Shown: positions 15,488-24,543 of the stretch, piece by piece | How positions within the stretch are numbered: the first letter of the stretch is position 1 | Layout of the letters: each line of letters opens with the position of its first letter | IMG/VR virus record: IMGVR_UViG_3300046171_000122 | Span: 1-37,266 of that record | Source: a virus | Length of the DNA stretch: 37,266 bases | Strand: one strand, 5' to 3' | Notes under the pieces: model-generated | Seen by the model: the letters and a program-made list of their open reading frames with translations, nothing else | Databases searched by the model: none | What the model was told of the DNA's origin: nothing | Program-made: the position numbers and the translations under genes

Positions 15488-16092
15488 TGAAAAGCGTATA
15501 CGATTTTATTATAAAACCTATTGGTAAGGTTTATGATAATTCTATAGATGTAGATGGCAAAGAGCTTTTGCTAAATACTAGTATTGAAAAACATAAGTTT
15601 GTAAATAACAAAGCTATTGTAATTTCTACACCACTTGCTTTTGACACACCTATAGAAGAAGGTGATGAAATTATAGTTCACCATAATATCTTTAGAAGGT
15701 ATTATAACATAAAAGGTAAAGAAGTTAATAGCAGCAAGTACTTTAAAGAAGATTTTTACTTTTGTCAAGTAGATCAAATATATTTATATAAAAAAATATA
15801 CAAATGGTATGCATTTGCTGATAGATGCTTTGCTATGCCAATTGAAAATAATAATGATTTAGAGCTCGATAAAGAGCAAAAGCTTATTGGTGTACTAAAG
15901 TACGGTAATAAGTCCTTAGAAGCTAAGGGAATAAACGAGGGAGATACTATAGGGTTTACACCCAACAGTGAGTTTGAGTTTATCGTAAATGACCAACGGC
16001 TTTATTGTATGAAATCAAATGATATTGTAATTAAGTATGAGCACCAAGAAAACCAAGTTGAATATAATCCAAGCTGGGCAAAGAGCAGTTGA
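15487..16092 (+). CDS. Tandem GroES-like two-domain protein, 201 aa (cochaperonin candidate)
   Basis: Compared by eye with E. coli GroES, the sequence reads as two barrel domains. Domain 1 (about 1-103) has FIIKPIG, a loop VDGKELLLNTSIEKHKF, NKAIVISTPLA with IEEGDEIIVHHN, and FYFCQVDQIYLYK. Domain 2 (about 105-186) has DRCFAMPI, KLIGVLKYGN with INEGDTIGFTPN, and RLYCMKSNDIVIKYE. These track DRVIVKR, GEVLAVGNG, VKVGDIVIF and EEVLIMSESDILAIVE of GroES. Domain 1 keeps a mobile-loop-like LLL; domain 2 has only a short loop. The same genome encodes a standard GroES, so this could be a second, asymmetric cochaperonin, or a barrel protein used elsewhere. Homologues exist in marine phages as I recall, without assigned function. 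The 3' end overlaps the next gene by 56 bases. Confidence 0.6.
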   Translation: MKSVYDFIIKPIGKVYDNSIDVDGKELLLNTSIEKHKFVNNKAIVISTPLAFDTPIEEGDEIIVHHNIFRRYYNIKGKEVNSSKYFKEDFYFCQVDQIYLYKKIYKWYAFADRCFAMPIENNNDLELDKEQKLIGVLKYGNKSLEAKGINEGDTIGFTPNSEFEFIVNDQRLYCMKSNDIVIKYEHQENQVEYNPSWAKSS

Positions 16093-16309
16093 GGAATTAA
16101 TTAAGGTAGCTAAAGAACCTATTGTAGATTCAGATGATGACATCTCAGCTGATCGTTTGAAAAACGCGGCTGCAACAAAAAAGTTAGCTATATTCGATGC
16201 GTTTGAAATACTTAATCGCATTGAAGAGGAAAAGAATATGCTTGAAGATAAACCAAGCGATAGTAAACAAAAATCCTTTAAGGGTTTTGCAGAAGGTAGA
16301 TCTAAGTAA
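16037..16309 (+). CDS. Small protein upstream of TerL, possible small terminase subunit
   Basis: The protein has 90 aa and is helical. It begins MSTKKTKLNIIQAGQRAVEE, then has an acidic stretch (VDSDDDISADRLKNAAATKK) and a coiled region AIFDAFEILNRIEEEKNMLE, ending SFKGFAEGRSK. Its ATG lies within the preceding gene (56-base overlap). No other in-frame start would keep the conserved-looking N-terminus, so I keep it. It overlaps terL by one base (TAATG). Position immediately before TerL is where small terminase subunits usually lie. I do not see a clear helix-turn-helix, so TerS is inference; a TerL cofactor is an alternative. Confidence 0.55.
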   Translation: MSTKKTKLNIIQAGQRAVEELIKVAKEPIVDSDDDISADRLKNAAATKKLAIFDAFEILNRIEEEKNMLEDKPSDSKQKSFKGFAEGRSK

Positions 16310-18513
16310 TGTACAAGCAAACTTTATTTACTGTACTTACAGATTACATAAAACCCCACGTGCTTAAAAGAAATAACAAAAGCAAAAAGTGGGAGTACGG
16401 TTATAACAAAGAACACGATATAGTTGTTATAAGTAAGACTGGTCAAATAGGTGAGATATACGAAATACAAAACCTTAAAATAGCATTACCACCTTTTAAA
16501 GGTAAACTAAACAAGGATAAAGACAAATGGTCTAAAGAGGAATATCCTAAAGAATTAAATAAAATTAAAAGTGTATTTGAGTGGAATAAATACCCGGATC
16601 ACTTTAAAGAAAAATGGTATGAGTATATCGACGAAGAGTTTAAACGCCGTGACGAAGGTCACTGGTTTAATAACAAAGGTATTGCTACTTACCTCACTGG
16701 TACTCACTACATGTACTTGCAGTGGAGTAAAATTGATGTTGGGGCAGCAGATTTTAGGGAGTCAAACAGATTATTCTTTATATTCTGGGAAGCTTGCAAA
16801 GCAGATCAAAGATGCTACGGTATGTGCTACCTCAAAAACAGACGATCAGGTTTCTCATTCATGGCATCAGGCGAAACTGTTAACCTGGCAACAATCAGTT
16901 CAGATTCAAGATTCGGTATCTTATCAAAATCAGGGGCTGATGCTAAAAAAATGTTTACAGATAAGGTAGTACCCATATCAATTAACTACCCGTTCTTTTT
17001 TAAACCAATACAAGACGGTATGGACCGTCCAAAAACAGAACTAGCGTACAGAGTACCAGCGTCAAAGTTAACTCGTAGAAAACTAGATCAAGGTGAAACG
17101 CCTGACGAAGTAGTAGGTCTTGATACAACTATTGACTGGAAAAATACAGGTGACAACAGTTATGATGGTGAAAAACTAAAACTGCTTGTACACGATGAAT
17201 CAGGTAAATGGGAAAGACCTGATAACATATTGAATAACTGGAGGGTTACAAAAACAACCCTTAGATTAGGTAGTAGAATTGTCGGTAAGTGTATGATGGG
17301 ATCAACGAGCAATGCTCTTGATAAAGGTGGTGAAAACTTTAAAAAATTATACTATGCTTCAGACGTTACAAAAAGAAACCGCAATGGACAGACTAGCTCA
17401 GGACTATATTCTTTGTTCATACCTATGGAGTGGAATTACGAAGGATTCATTGATGCTTATGGACACCCTGTCTTTGATACGCCAAAAGAATCAGTTGAAG
17501 GCGCCGACGGGCTTCAAGTTGAAGTAGGTGTTATAAACCATTGGGAAAACGAAGTTGAAGGTTTAAAAGGTGATCAAGATAGTTTAAATGAATATTATAG
17601 GCAGTTTCCTCGTACAGAGCAGCATGCTTTTAGAGATGAGACAAAAGAATCTTTATTTAATCTAACTAAGATATACGAGCAGATAGATTATAACGATGAG
17701 TCTGATAACTCTAAATTAGTAACAAGAGGTAATTTTTCTTGGCAAGGTGGTATAAAAGATACTATTGTTAATTTTATGCCAAATAAAAATGGTAGGTTCT
17801 TAGTTTCATGGGTTCCACCTATACAATTACAAAATCGTGTAATAATAAAGAATGGAGTTAAATATCCTGGTAACGAGCACTGCGGTGCTTTTGGATGTGA
17901 CTCATACGATATATCAGGTACAGTAGATAATAGAGGATCTAACGGAGCTCTTCACGGACTTACAAAATTCTCTATGGAAAACGTACCGGCTAATATGTTT
18001 TTCTTAGAATATATATCAAGACCTCCAACGGCTGAGATATTCTTTGAAGATGTACTTATGGCTTTACATTTTTACGGTATGCCATTATTAGCAGAAAATA
18101 ATAAACCTAGACTTTTGTATTATTTAAAACGTAGAGGTTACAGAGCTTTCTCAATGAACAGACCAGATAAATTAAAACTGTCTGTAGCGGAAAGAGAGAT
18201 AGGTGGAATACCTAACTCATCAGAAGATATTAAGCAAGCTCACGCCGCTGCTATAGAATCTTATATAGAAGATCACGTTGGGCTTAAAGAAACTATGTAT
18301 GGTAATATGTATTTTCAAGAAACGTTAGAAGACTGGGCTAAGTTTAATATAAACAATAGAACAAAACACGATGCTTCTATTAGTTCTGGTTTGGCTATAA
18401 TGGCTTGTAACAAAAACAAATATACACCAGTTTATAAATCAAAAAAACAGGCTGTTAATTTATCATTTAAAAAATATGATAATAAAGGCAATATTTCAAA
18501 AATAATAAAATAG
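16309..18513 (+). CDS. terL: Terminase large subunit (ATPase and nuclease)
   Basis: The protein has 734 aa. It is the packaging motor that pumps DNA into the prohead and cuts it. The ATPase half shows a Walker A position YLKNRRSGFSFMAS (about 174-187) that lacks the usual GK[ST], a Walker B LLVHDES (292-298), and a coupling motif MMGSTSNA (329-336). QFPRTEQHAFRDE (about 432-444) is a common TerL feature between domains. The nuclease half starts near 525 with GAFGCDSYD, whose Asp residues fit RNase H-like motif I. FFLEYISRPPTAEIFFEDVL follows, and a late acidic helix EDIKQAHAAAIESYIEDH. The length matches the large TerL proteins of crAss-like and related marine phages. The stop is directly followed by the portal ATG. 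Confidence 0.85.
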   Translation: MYKQTLFTVLTDYIKPHVLKRNNKSKKWEYGYNKEHDIVVISKTGQIGEIYEIQNLKIALPPFKGKLNKDKDKWSKEEYPKELNKIKSVFEWNKYPDHFKEKWYEYIDEEFKRRDEGHWFNNKGIATYLTGTHYMYLQWSKIDVGAADFRESNRLFFIFWEACKADQRCYGMCYLKNRRSGFSFMASGETVNLATISSDSRFGILSKSGADAKKMFTDKVVPISINYPFFFKPIQDGMDRPKTELAYRVPASKLTRRKLDQGETPDEVVGLDTTIDWKNTGDNSYDGEKLKLLVHDESGKWERPDNILNNWRVTKTTLRLGSRIVGKCMMGSTSNALDKGGENFKKLYYASDVTKRNRNGQTSSGLYSLFIPMEWNYEGFIDAYGHPVFDTPKESVEGADGLQVEVGVINHWENEVEGLKGDQDSLNEYYRQFPRTEQHAFRDETKESLFNLTKIYEQIDYNDESDNSKLVTRGNFSWQGGIKDTIVNFMPNKNGRFLVSWVPPIQLQNRVIIKNGVKYPGNEHCGAFGCDSYDISGTVDNRGSNGALHGLTKFSMENVPANMFFLEYISRPPTAEIFFEDVLMALHFYGMPLLAENNKPRLLYYLKRRGYRAFSMNRPDKLKLSVAEREIGGIPNSSEDIKQAHAAAIESYIEDHVGLKETMYGNMYFQETLEDWAKFNINNRTKHDASISSGLAIMACNKNKYTPVYKSKKQAVNLSFKKYDNKGNISKIIK

Positions 18514-20931
18514 ATGATTTACACTAATGTTAATAGTTCTTTCCCAAGTCAGGTAGTACCAGACGCAGAGAAAAAGACATATGATTATGGCTTAGCTGTA
18601 GGAAGAGCTATAGAAAACGAATGGTTTAGAGGCGACAGAGGTTTAGGAGCTGGAGGCCGTTTTGGTAATAGTTGGCAAGATTTTCATAGATTAAGACTAT
18701 ACGCTAGAGGTGAACAATCTGTAGCAAAGTATAAAGATGAATTATCTATTAACGGTGATTTATCTTATTTAAATTTAGACTGGAAACCAGTAGCTGTATT
18801 ATCTAAGTTTGTAGATATTGTTGTAAATGGTATGACTGACAAAGGTTATAAAATAAAATCTTTTGCTTCAGATCCATATGCTTTAAAAGAAAGAACTGAT
18901 TACGCTTTTAACGCTTTACGTGATATAACTAATAAAGATTTAATAGAAGAGTTTAATGAAATAACTGGTAAAAACTTTTTTAAGACACCAGATCCAGAAC
19001 AGCTTCCTGAAAATAAACAGGAATTAGACATGTACCTTCAGTTAAATTACAAGCAAGCTATTGAAATAGCAGAAGAAGAGGCTATATCTAATGTTTTTAA
19101 TTATAATAAATATGAAGAAGTAAAAAAACGTTTGGCTTCTGATTTAACCATTATAGGTATAGCTGCAACTAAAACTGATTTTAATTTAGCTAATGGCCTT
19201 ACAGTTGAATATGTAGATCCAGCTAATTTAGTTTATTCATATACTGAAGATCCTAATTTTGAAGATATATATTATGTAGGTGAAGTTAAAAGCGTTACTC
19301 TTGAAGAACTTAAAAAACAATTTCCTTATTTAACAGATTCTGATTTAGAAGAAATACAAAAATACCCAGGTAATGTAAATTACACTCGTGATTATTACGC
19401 TCAAGACGATCAACAAAGTCAAATTCAAGTATTGTATTTTGAATATAAAACTTATGAAAATCAAGTATTTAAAATAAAACAAACAGATCAAGGTCTTGAA
19501 AAAGCTTTAGAAAAACCAGACACGTTTGATCCACCTGAAAGTGATAACTTCAATAGAGTTCATAGAGCTATAGAGGTTTTATACAGCGGTGCTAAAATAC
19601 TTGGTCACGAAAAAATGCTTAAATGGGAATTGTCTGAAAATATGACAAGACCTTTTAGTAACCAGACTAAAGTTAAAATGAACTACAATATATCTGCACC
19701 TAGAATGTACAAAGGTCGTATTGAAAGTTTAGTTAGTAAATGTATTGGGTTTGCAGATATGATACAGTTAACACATTTAAAACTACAGCAAGTGTTATCA
19801 CGTATGGTACCTGATGGTGTTTACGTTGATGTAGATGGCTTAGCAGAAGTTGATCTTGGTAATGGAACTACTTATAATCCTCAAGAAGCTTTGAATATGT
19901 ATTTTCAAACTGGTAGTATTGTAGGTAGAAGTTTAACACAAGATGGTGATCCTAATAGAGGTAAAGTACCTATACAAGAATTACAAACATCTTCTGGTAT
20001 GGCTAAAATACAAGCGTTAGTACAAACGTATCAATATTATTTACAAATGATACGTGATGTAACGGGGCTTAACGAAGCTAGAGATGGTAGTCAACCAGCA
20101 AAGGATTCGTTAGTAGGTTTACAAAAATTAGCGGCTGCAGCTTCTAATACAGCGACTAAACACATATTACAATCGTTAATGTATTTAACGGTTCGTAATG
20201 CAGAAAATATAAGTTTAAGAATATCAGACATGCTTAATTTCCCTTTAACCAAAGAAGCATTACTTAGTTCTATAAATCAATTTAATGTTTCTACATTAGA
20301 AGATATAGAAAAATTAAACACTCATGAGTTTGGTATTTTCTTAGAGTTAGAACCAGACGAGGAAGAGCAACAAAGATTAGAGCAAAATATTCAAGTTGCT
20401 CTGCAGGGTGGTCTTATAGATTTGTCTGATGCTATAGATATAAGACAAATTAGCAATTTAAAATTAGCTAATCAGTTTTTAAAATATAGACAAAAAGTAA
20501 AAGCTGAGCAAGTTAAACAAGCCCAATTACAAAATATACAAGCACAGGCCCAAGCAAACGCGGCTTCAGCTGAAAAAGCAGCTATGGCTGAAGTTCAAAA
20601 ACAACAAGCTTTAAATGAAGGTAAACTACAATTAGAGCAGGGTAAATCTCAGTTTGAAATACAAAGAATGCAAACAGAAGCTGAGATAAAAAGACAATTA
20701 ATGGAACAAGAGTTTCAATATAACTTACAGTTAGCACAAGCTAGAGCTAATGTTGAAAAAGCTAAAGAACAAGAAATAGAAGATCGTAAAGACGAGCGTG
20801 CTAGAATTATAGGTACACAGCAATCAGAAATGATTTCGCAGCGTCAAAACGATGAACTACCTAAAAACTTTGAGTCATCTGGATTTGACTCACTAGGGGG
20901 ATTTGGACTAGAACAGTTTGAGCCTCGTTGA
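18514..20931 (+). CDS. Portal protein, 805 aa
   Basis: This protein would form the dodecameric ring at the capsid vertex through which DNA passes. It directly follows terL and precedes the scaffold and capsid genes, the normal portal position. The N-terminal part has SYLNLDWKPVAVLSKFVDIV and VNGMTDKGYKIKSF, a pattern I recall from portals of crAss-like and marine phages. The centre (about 430-560) carries LTHLKLQQVLSRMVPDGVYV and DVTGLNEARDGSQPAKDSLV, typical portal clip/stem motifs (VTGLNEARDG). From about residue 620 a long Gln/Ala/Glu/Lys-rich coiled coil runs nearly to the end, like the internal barrel of large podophage portals. The length of about 800 residues agrees with that group. 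Confidence 0.85.
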   Translation: MIYTNVNSSFPSQVVPDAEKKTYDYGLAVGRAIENEWFRGDRGLGAGGRFGNSWQDFHRLRLYARGEQSVAKYKDELSINGDLSYLNLDWKPVAVLSKFVDIVVNGMTDKGYKIKSFASDPYALKERTDYAFNALRDITNKDLIEEFNEITGKNFFKTPDPEQLPENKQELDMYLQLNYKQAIEIAEEEAISNVFNYNKYEEVKKRLASDLTIIGIAATKTDFNLANGLTVEYVDPANLVYSYTEDPNFEDIYYVGEVKSVTLEELKKQFPYLTDSDLEEIQKYPGNVNYTRDYYAQDDQQSQIQVLYFEYKTYENQVFKIKQTDQGLEKALEKPDTFDPPESDNFNRVHRAIEVLYSGAKILGHEKMLKWELSENMTRPFSNQTKVKMNYNISAPRMYKGRIESLVSKCIGFADMIQLTHLKLQQVLSRMVPDGVYVDVDGLAEVDLGNGTTYNPQEALNMYFQTGSIVGRSLTQDGDPNRGKVPIQELQTSSGMAKIQALVQTYQYYLQMIRDVTGLNEARDGSQPAKDSLVGLQKLAAAASNTATKHILQSLMYLTVRNAENISLRISDMLNFPLTKEALLSSINQFNVSTLEDIEKLNTHEFGIFLELEPDEEEQQRLEQNIQVALQGGLIDLSDAIDIRQISNLKLANQFLKYRQKVKAEQVKQAQLQNIQAQAQANAASAEKAAMAEVQKQQALNEGKLQLEQGKSQFEIQRMQTEAEIKRQLMEQEFQYNLQLAQARANVEKAKEQEIEDRKDERARIIGTQQSEMISQRQNDELPKNFESSGFDSLGGFGLEQFEPR

Positions 20932-20964
20932 AAATAAAATCCTTTAATTTTATACTATTATATT

Positions 20965-22152
20965 ATGTCAGAAGAAGTAAAACAAGAAGGAGAGTTTAAA
21001 ATAAAAACCCCTTCAAAACCTAAAAATTTAGGTAAATCAAGTAATGAAGTTACTAAGGTTAATATTAAAGAACCTTTAATAGAAACAGAACCAGAAGTTA
21101 CTAAAGTAATAATAAAAGAAGAAGACGATGCCGTTCAAACACAAGAGACAAATGATAGCAATGCTATTATCGAAAAGCACGAAGACAGTGGCAACAGCGA
21201 AGAAGTGGTTGAAGAAGTACGGACCCCCGACAAAGAAGTAGAATCTCCTTTAACTGTAATTGAAGATACTGAAGAAGAACAAAAACAAAACGAAGTAACT
21301 AAAGAAGTAGAACAAGCCGTGCAAGAGCAAAGGGTTCTACCTGAAAATATTGAAAAACTAGTTTCTTTCATGGAAGAGACTGGTGGAACTGTACAAGACT
21401 ATGTTAGGCTTAATGCAGATTATACCAACGTTGATAATAAAACTTTAATTAGAGAATATTATAAACAAACTAAACCACATTTAGATTCTGAAGATGTAAG
21501 TCTTTTATTAGAAGACTTTGATTACGATGAAGATATAGATGAACCAAAAGATATACGCAAAAAGAAAATTGCGTTTAAAGAGGAGGCTGCAAAAGCTAAA
21601 GACTTTCTTGAAAGCTTAAAAAGTAAATACTACGACGAGATCAAGTTGAGACCGGGCGTAACTCAAGAGCAACAAAAAGCTACAGACTTTTTCAACCGAT
21701 ACAACGAAGAGCAAGACTCTATAAAGCAAAAACAGGATATTTTTTTAAACAAAACATCTAATCTTTTCACTGATGATTTCGAAGGTTTCGATTTTAATGT
21801 TAGTGAAAAAAAATTTAGATATAATATTAAAAATCCTAAACAGGTAGCAGAGCAACAATCTGATATTACTAATTTTGTTAAGACGTTCTTAAATGAAAAA
21901 GGAGAAATATCAGATGCTAAAGGTTACCACAAAGCTTTATACGCAGCGCGTAATGCTGACACTATAGCACAACATTTTTATGAGCAAGGCAAAGCCGATG
22001 CTGTGAAAGATGTTATGGTTAAATCTAAAAATATAAGTACAGAACCTAGGCAAACAGCTTCTGGTAATGTATTTGTTAACGGATTAAAAGTTAAAGCAAT
22101 TAGCGGTCTTGATTCTTCAAAATTAAAAATCAAAACTAAAAAATTTAACTAA
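20965..22152 (+). CDS. Scaffolding-type protein, 395 aa
   Basis: The protein is very acidic in its first ~130 residues, mostly Glu, Lys, Thr and Val in low-complexity order, with a partial internal repeat (NEVTKVNIKE and PEVTKVIIKE). It then becomes helical and charged (FKEEAAKAKDFLESLKSKYY) and ends in the basic tail SSKLKIKTKKFN. Position between portal and major capsid gene, acidic helical composition and basic C-terminus fit a capsid scaffold whose tail contacts the shell protein. I see no protease motif. It is not recognised by sequence signature, so the call rests on context. Confidence 0.65.
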   Translation: MSEEVKQEGEFKIKTPSKPKNLGKSSNEVTKVNIKEPLIETEPEVTKVIIKEEDDAVQTQETNDSNAIIEKHEDSGNSEEVVEEVRTPDKEVESPLTVIEDTEEEQKQNEVTKEVEQAVQEQRVLPENIEKLVSFMEETGGTVQDYVRLNADYTNVDNKTLIREYYKQTKPHLDSEDVSLLLEDFDYDEDIDEPKDIRKKKIAFKEEAAKAKDFLESLKSKYYDEIKLRPGVTQEQQKATDFFNRYNEEQDSIKQKQDIFLNKTSNLFTDDFEGFDFNVSEKKFRYNIKNPKQVAEQQSDITNFVKTFLNEKGEISDAKGYHKALYAARNADTIAQHFYEQGKADAVKDVMVKSKNISTEPRQTASGNVFVNGLKVKAISGLDSSKLKIKTKKFN

Positions 22153-22167
22153 CAAAAACTTATCATT

Positions 22168-23637
22168 ATGAGTTTAACTCCAACATTTGGTACTTTAGTA
22201 CCATCTCAAAAACAACAAGCTTTAGCTGATAACTATCTAAAGTTTAACGACGGTTCAGGTAATGACTTTGCACAGCAATATCTACCTGAAATCTATGAGC
22301 AAGAAGTAGAGCGTTACGGTAACCGTACACTATCTGGATTCTTACGTATGGTAGGCGCTGAAATGCCAATGACATCTGATCAAGTAATTTGGTCTGAACA
22401 AAACCGTCTACACATTTCTTATACAGCCGTAGCTGCAAACCTATCTAACGCAACACACTTAGACCTTACAACTGTAAACGGAACTACTGTAGTAAACGTA
22501 ATCTCTATTAACGATACTATCGTTATTATGGACGTTTCAGACGGTGGTGAAGCTAAAGGTATTGTAACTGACGTGCCTACAATTAACGGTGGTACTCTTG
22601 CTGATGCTGGTCATATCGCTGTACAGCTTTATGGAGGTTCAGACGTACAAACTGTATTTGCTTCAGCAACTGATTTGAAAATCTTTGTGTATGGATCTGA
22701 CTATACTAAAGGTACTTCAATTGGTACTGGCGCTGGTAACTCAGCTACACGTGTAAGCGTAACTCCACAGCTAACTCAATATAGCAACTCTCCAGTAATT
22801 ATTCGTAATCAATATGTAGTATCAGGATCTGACGCTGCTCAAATTGGTTGGGTGGAAGTAGCAACTGAAGACGGAACTTCTGGATATCTATGGTATCTAA
22901 AAGCTGAGTCTGAAACTCGTCTACGTTTCGAAGATTACTTAGAAATGGCTTTGGTTGAAGGCGAATTAAACACTAATGCTGGTGCTGGAGCATATCAAGC
23001 TAGCAAACTTCCTGGCACGCAAGGTTTATTTGCTGCTATCGAAGAGCGTGGTAATAAGCTTGTAGGCTTCACTGCTTCTGGTAACGACGGTTTAGCTGAT
23101 TTTGATGCTATCCTTAAAAACCTAGACACTCAAGGTGCTATTGAAGAAAACATGCTTTTCTTAAATCGCCAAACATCTCTAGATTTTGATGATATGCTAG
23201 CTGGCTTAAACGGTGGAAACACTGGTGCTGGTGCTGCTTACGGTTTGTTTGAAAACTCTGAAGACATGGCATTAAACCTTGGCTTTAGCGGTTTCCGTAG
23301 AGGTTCTTATGACTTCTATAAAACTGACTGGAAATATCTAAATGACGCTTCAACTCGTGGCGCTATTGATGGAATTAGTTCTGTCGAAGGTGTATTAGTT
23401 CCTGCTGGTACTTCAACTGTATATGACCAAATTCTTGGTACTAACATCCGTCGTCCATTCTTACACGTGCGATATAGAGCATCACAAAGTGATGATCGTC
23501 GTATGAAGACTTGGTTGACTGGTTCAGTTGGTGGTGCTTATACCTCAACTCTTGATGCAATGGAAGTAAACTTCCTATCTGAAAGATGTTTGATTACTCA
23601 AGGTGCTAACAACTTTGTTATTTTCAAAGGAGTGTAA
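22168..23637 (+). CDS. Major capsid protein, 489 aa
   Basis: The protein starts MSLTPTFGTLVPSQKQQALA and includes LPEIYEQEVERYGNRTLSGF and LYWYLKAESETRLRFEDYLE-like helices in the middle. It ends with VNFLSERCLITQGANNFVIF followed by KGV, a C-terminus I recall from capsid proteins of crAss-like and marine phages. About 490 residues is typical there. Position after portal and scaffold, and a strong inverted repeat right after the stop, support a highly expressed shell protein. Codon use differs from its neighbours: Arg is mostly CGT, and AAC and GAC are common, whereas nearby genes favour AGA. That fits selection for fast translation. It is expected to have the HK97 fold. Confidence 0.85.
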   Translation: MSLTPTFGTLVPSQKQQALADNYLKFNDGSGNDFAQQYLPEIYEQEVERYGNRTLSGFLRMVGAEMPMTSDQVIWSEQNRLHISYTAVAANLSNATHLDLTTVNGTTVVNVISINDTIVIMDVSDGGEAKGIVTDVPTINGGTLADAGHIAVQLYGGSDVQTVFASATDLKIFVYGSDYTKGTSIGTGAGNSATRVSVTPQLTQYSNSPVIIRNQYVVSGSDAAQIGWVEVATEDGTSGYLWYLKAESETRLRFEDYLEMALVEGELNTNAGAGAYQASKLPGTQGLFAAIEERGNKLVGFTASGNDGLADFDAILKNLDTQGAIEENMLFLNRQTSLDFDDMLAGLNGGNTGAGAAYGLFENSEDMALNLGFSGFRRGSYDFYKTDWKYLNDASTRGAIDGISSVEGVLVPAGTSTVYDQILGTNIRRPFLHVRYRASQSDDRRMKTWLTGSVGGAYTSTLDAMEVNFLSERCLITQGANNFVIFKGV

Positions 23638-23644
23638 TTACATA

Positions 23645-23687
23645 GGTAAGACTTACCCCTGATGTAATTTCAGGGGTAATACTTACC
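23645..23687 (+). terminator. Long inverted repeat after the capsid gene, terminator/attenuator
   Basis: Bases 23645-23662 (GGTAAGACTTACCCCTGA) pair with 23670-23687 across a 7-base loop (TGTAATT). It is an 18-base stem with two mismatches, whose inner 10 bases are perfect. The left arm also contains its own small inverted repeat (GGTAAG-A-CTTACC). No clear T-run follows, so it may be a partial terminator, an mRNA-stabilising 3' hairpin, or an attenuator that sets capsid output apart from downstream genes. Confidence 0.75.
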
Positions 23688-23715
23688 CTTATTAACTATT
23701 TAATTTTATTATATC

Positions 23716-24543
23716 ATGGCTAAAGAAGCTAAAGCAGTAGAAACAATTGAGGTTGCACCTCAAAAAACAGTTAAGGCTAAAACTGTAGAGAAAAAACCAA
23801 GTAAACCTGAATGGGAAATTAAAGATAGAGTTTATTATTTAAAAGGAAATAAATCACCTTTAACATTAACTATTCCCAGTAGGCATACACGAAAGCACGC
23901 TTTAATTTATTTTGACGCTGAAACAGGTGTGCAAAAAGAATTAAGATATGCAACTAATCAAGACTCACCTTTTGTTTCAGAACAAAAAGGAGAATCAACA
24001 TTAGGACATATAATGTTTAAAAACGGATCTTTACAGGTTACTAAAGAAAAACAAAACCTACAAAAACTACTTTCATTATATCACCCATTAAGAGGTAGAA
24101 TGTATGAAGAGTTTAGCGCGGTAGCAGAAGCTGAAGATGAATTAGATGTTATTGAACTTCAGGTAGATGCACTAAACGCTGCGAGAGAAATGGACGTAGA
24201 TCAATCAGAAGCTATAATGCGTGTTGAGTTAGGTTCTAAAGTATCTAAGATGAGTTCTAAAGAACTTAAACGAGACTTATTATTATTCGCTAAGAAAAAC
24301 CCTAGTTTGTTTTTAGAATTAGCAAATGATGAAAACGTACAACTAAGAAATATAGCAATTGTTGCTGCGGAATCTGGCATAGTCAAACTATCGCAAGACC
24401 AAAGAACATTCACTTGGGGTAGCAATGGAAGAAAATTAATGAACGTACCGTTCGAAGAAAACCCATATTCAGCAATGGCTGCGTGGTTCAAAACTGACGA
24501 GGGTGTTGAAGTTTACAAATCAATAGAGAAAAAACTTCTATAA
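23716..24543 (+). CDS. Conserved head/tail-junction region protein, 275 aa
   Basis: The protein has a Lys/Ala-rich N-terminal 30 residues, then a conserved body: WEIKDRVYYLKGNKSPLTLT, RYATNQDSPFVSEQKGESTL, and helices DELDVIELQVDALNAAREMD and KMSSKELKRDLLLFAKKNPS. The end is NPYSAMAAWFKTDEGVEVYK. I recall near relatives directly downstream of capsid genes in marine phages, always without known function. The N-terminal tail and conserved position suggest a virion head-completion or adaptor protein. No enzyme motif is visible. It lies between two hairpins (23645 and 24559), so its expression may be set separately. Confidence 0.65.
   Translation: MAKEAKAVETIEVAPQKTVKAKTVEKKPSKPEWEIKDRVYYLKGNKSPLTLTIPSRHTRKHALIYFDAETGVQKELRYATNQDSPFVSEQKGESTLGHIMFKNGSLQVTKEKQNLQKLLSLYHPLRGRMYEEFSAVAEAEDELDVIELQVDALNAAREMDVDQSEAIMRVELGSKVSKMSSKELKRDLLLFAKKNPSLFLELANDENVQLRNIAIVAAESGIVKLSQDQRTFTWGSNGRKLMNVPFEENPYSAMAAWFKTDEGVEVYKSIEKKLL

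Noticed and set aside
16571-16969. Alternative-frame open stretch inside terL
   Set aside because: The product is low-quality sequence without motif, and the TerL frame over the same bases carries the ATPase motifs.
18505-18520. Use of an alternative genetic code (TAG read as an amino acid), as in some crAss-like phages
   Set aside because: TAG ends terL exactly before the portal ATG, and no gene needs TAG read-through.
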